Part shown: positions 62,917 to 64,000 of the stretch, one piece after another | Position numbering within the stretch: the stretch's first letter is position 1 | Layout of the letters: every line of letters begins with the position of its first letter | Assembly: GCA_029721435.1 (NCBI GenBank) | Contig: CM056580.1 | Location: 78,083,367-78,147,366, forward strand | Direction of reading: 5' to 3' | Source of the DNA: Gymnothorax reevesii | Taxonomy: Eukaryota; Chordata; Actinopteri; Anguilliformes; Muraenidae | DNA length: 64,000 bases | The notes under the pieces: generated by a model | Seen by the model: only the letters and a program-made list of their open reading frames with translations | Database searches by the model: none | What the model was told of the DNA's origin: nothing | Translations under genes and position numbers: made by a program

Positions 62917-64000
62917 ATGGATGAGATTGGAGTCAGGCAGCAACAATTAGTGACAGCAATGATGCCATGGTTCATGGGCGCACCCTGGGTGCCCAGGTTT
63001 AGTGGTGAGTCAGCCAATTTTGTAGAATGGAGGACACAGAGGCATGTATTCGAGCGCAGGGACTAAATGTACAACAGGAAGTAGATTTTGTGATGGGTGC
63101 ATTAGAGGGAGAGGCTAAGAGGGAGATGGTGTTGTTAGCTGCGAGTGACCGTGATACAGGGGCTAAGATTCTAGCAGAGTTAGGAAGATTAAATGGGGGA
63201 CCACAGCCAGAAGCCCAGCTCTGAGTACAATTCTTCAACTGCAAACAAGAACCTGGAGAAGAACTGAAGGCATTCACTCTTCGGCTGCGGGACCTGAACC
63301 ACCGGTGGAGAGCCAGGGAACCGCTGGAAGCTGGGGACGACGACGAGCTGCTACGGACCCAATTTGTCGTGGGCCTGAGATCTGGGCCAGTGAAGCAGGA
63401 GCTACAGAGGCAGCTCAGGAGGAACCCTGCAACCACCTTCACGGAGGCTTGTCAGGAGGCAAGGGCCCTGGAGCGAGAGCTGGGTGGGTCTGAAGAGGCT
63501 CTAGCCTGCCCTGTCTTCACTCCTATCCCCAAGGGGGCTCCACCACCAACCTTAGATTGGCAGCAGATGAAGGAGGAGTTGTGCAATGAGCTACGCCAGG
63601 AGCTAATAGAACAGGTGACTCTCCTGAGTAAATCCCTGATAGAGGAACTGCGGGAACAGCTGAGGGCGGCCCAAATTGCTTCACCCCCGGCAGCCGCTGC
63701 AGCCCCTCAAGTACTCTGGCGCCCACAACCTGGCCACCCCCAACGTCAGTGCGCGGGATCAGCCCCCCCTGGACAATCGTACTATCAATGGGATGGCCAG
63801 GGCCGGGCAATCTGCCGCGACTGTGGGGAAGCGGGGCATATCCAACGCTTTTGCCCCCGTCGCCTGCCACAGCAGGATTTTCAGCATTCCCGGTCACATC
63901 AGGGCCAGTGAACCGGGAGGAATCCCTGACAGAGCCCGCAGAAAGGTTCGCTGTGTTAGGAAGGTCCCCTGAGATTATGGCGACTATACAGGGTAAGACT
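62917..64000 (+). pseudogene. gag: Gypsy-4 gag, zinc-knuckle type, cut by window edge
   Basis: ATG 62917 (MDEIGVRQQQLVTAMMPWFM) leads to RFSGESANFVEW, then a frameshift near 63025. The frame 63027-63911 carries FVMGALEGEAKREMVLL, an in-frame TGA at 63222, FTLRLRDLNHRWRAREPLEA, LRRNPATTFTEACQEARALE and the zinc knuckle CRDCGEAGHIQRFC near 63820. It closes at 63911. Another frame continues to the edge (EPAERFAVLGRSPEIMATI), probably the start of the protease region. The stop and shifts suggest an inactive copy, although a gag-pol frameshift is expected near the end. Confidence 0.85.

Overview
This window reads as ray-finned (teleost) fish nuclear DNA made almost entirely of transposable elements. 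The families are the evidence: Tc1/mariner copies with DD34E signatures, hAT and PIF/Harbinger remnants, an I-group (Nimb-like) LINE, L2/CR1-group LINE pieces, a DIRS tyrosine-recombinase element, and four kinds of Ty3/gypsy LTR element, including a Sushi-like one and a Gmr1-like one. I found no intact host gene, rRNA, tRNA gene or CRISPR. The species cannot be named from this sequence.

Layout. 0-5 kb: end of a Tc1-like element, a 1.4 kb DNA element with inverted ends, and a 1.02 kb solo LTR. 5-11.4 kb: a nearly complete gypsy element (Gypsy-1; LTRs 4962-5180 and 11192-11408, target duplication ATAG) whose pol is cut by a hAT-type MITE. 11.4-17.6 kb: a Tc1 element, an L2-group LINE, and a second Tc1 copy split by a solo LTR. 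17.6-22.8 kb: LTR-like sequence, then a Nimb-like LINE carrying a solo LTR of the Gmr1-like family. 23.7-28.8 kb: two tandem arrays (about 100-bp and about 140-bp units), the second split by an LTR and a SINE. 29.3-30.8 kb: a third Tc1 family. 33.0-39.7 kb: a decayed hAT element acting as a container for a MITE, Harbinger pieces and foldbacks. 40.2-48.1 kb: a decayed gypsy element (Gypsy-2) holding three insertions, the last being the Gmr1-like composite at 43334-45942. 48.3-49.7 kb: DIRS (minus). 50.1-55.7 kb: Sushi-like Gypsy-3 (minus, target duplication GAACT) with nested hAT, LINE and MITE. 56-61 kb: foldbacks, Tc1 and MITEs. 62.1-64 kb: LTR and gag of a fourth gypsy element running off the window.

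Several nesting events can be read base by base from their target-site duplications. The strangest object is at 43334-45942. A single Gmr1-like LTR is interrupted by about 2.08 kb of gag-protease-integrase coding sequence, with 19 bp of the LTR repeated on each side. It lacks reverse transcriptase but keeps one open frame of about 710 codons.

Almost all coding sequences are broken. The longest intact frames are Gypsy-1 pol (6675-10190) and the Gmr1-like gag-PR-IN frame (43719-45851). Boundaries without a target duplication or terminal repeat are approximate. Family names come from recognised protein motifs and were not checked by a database search.
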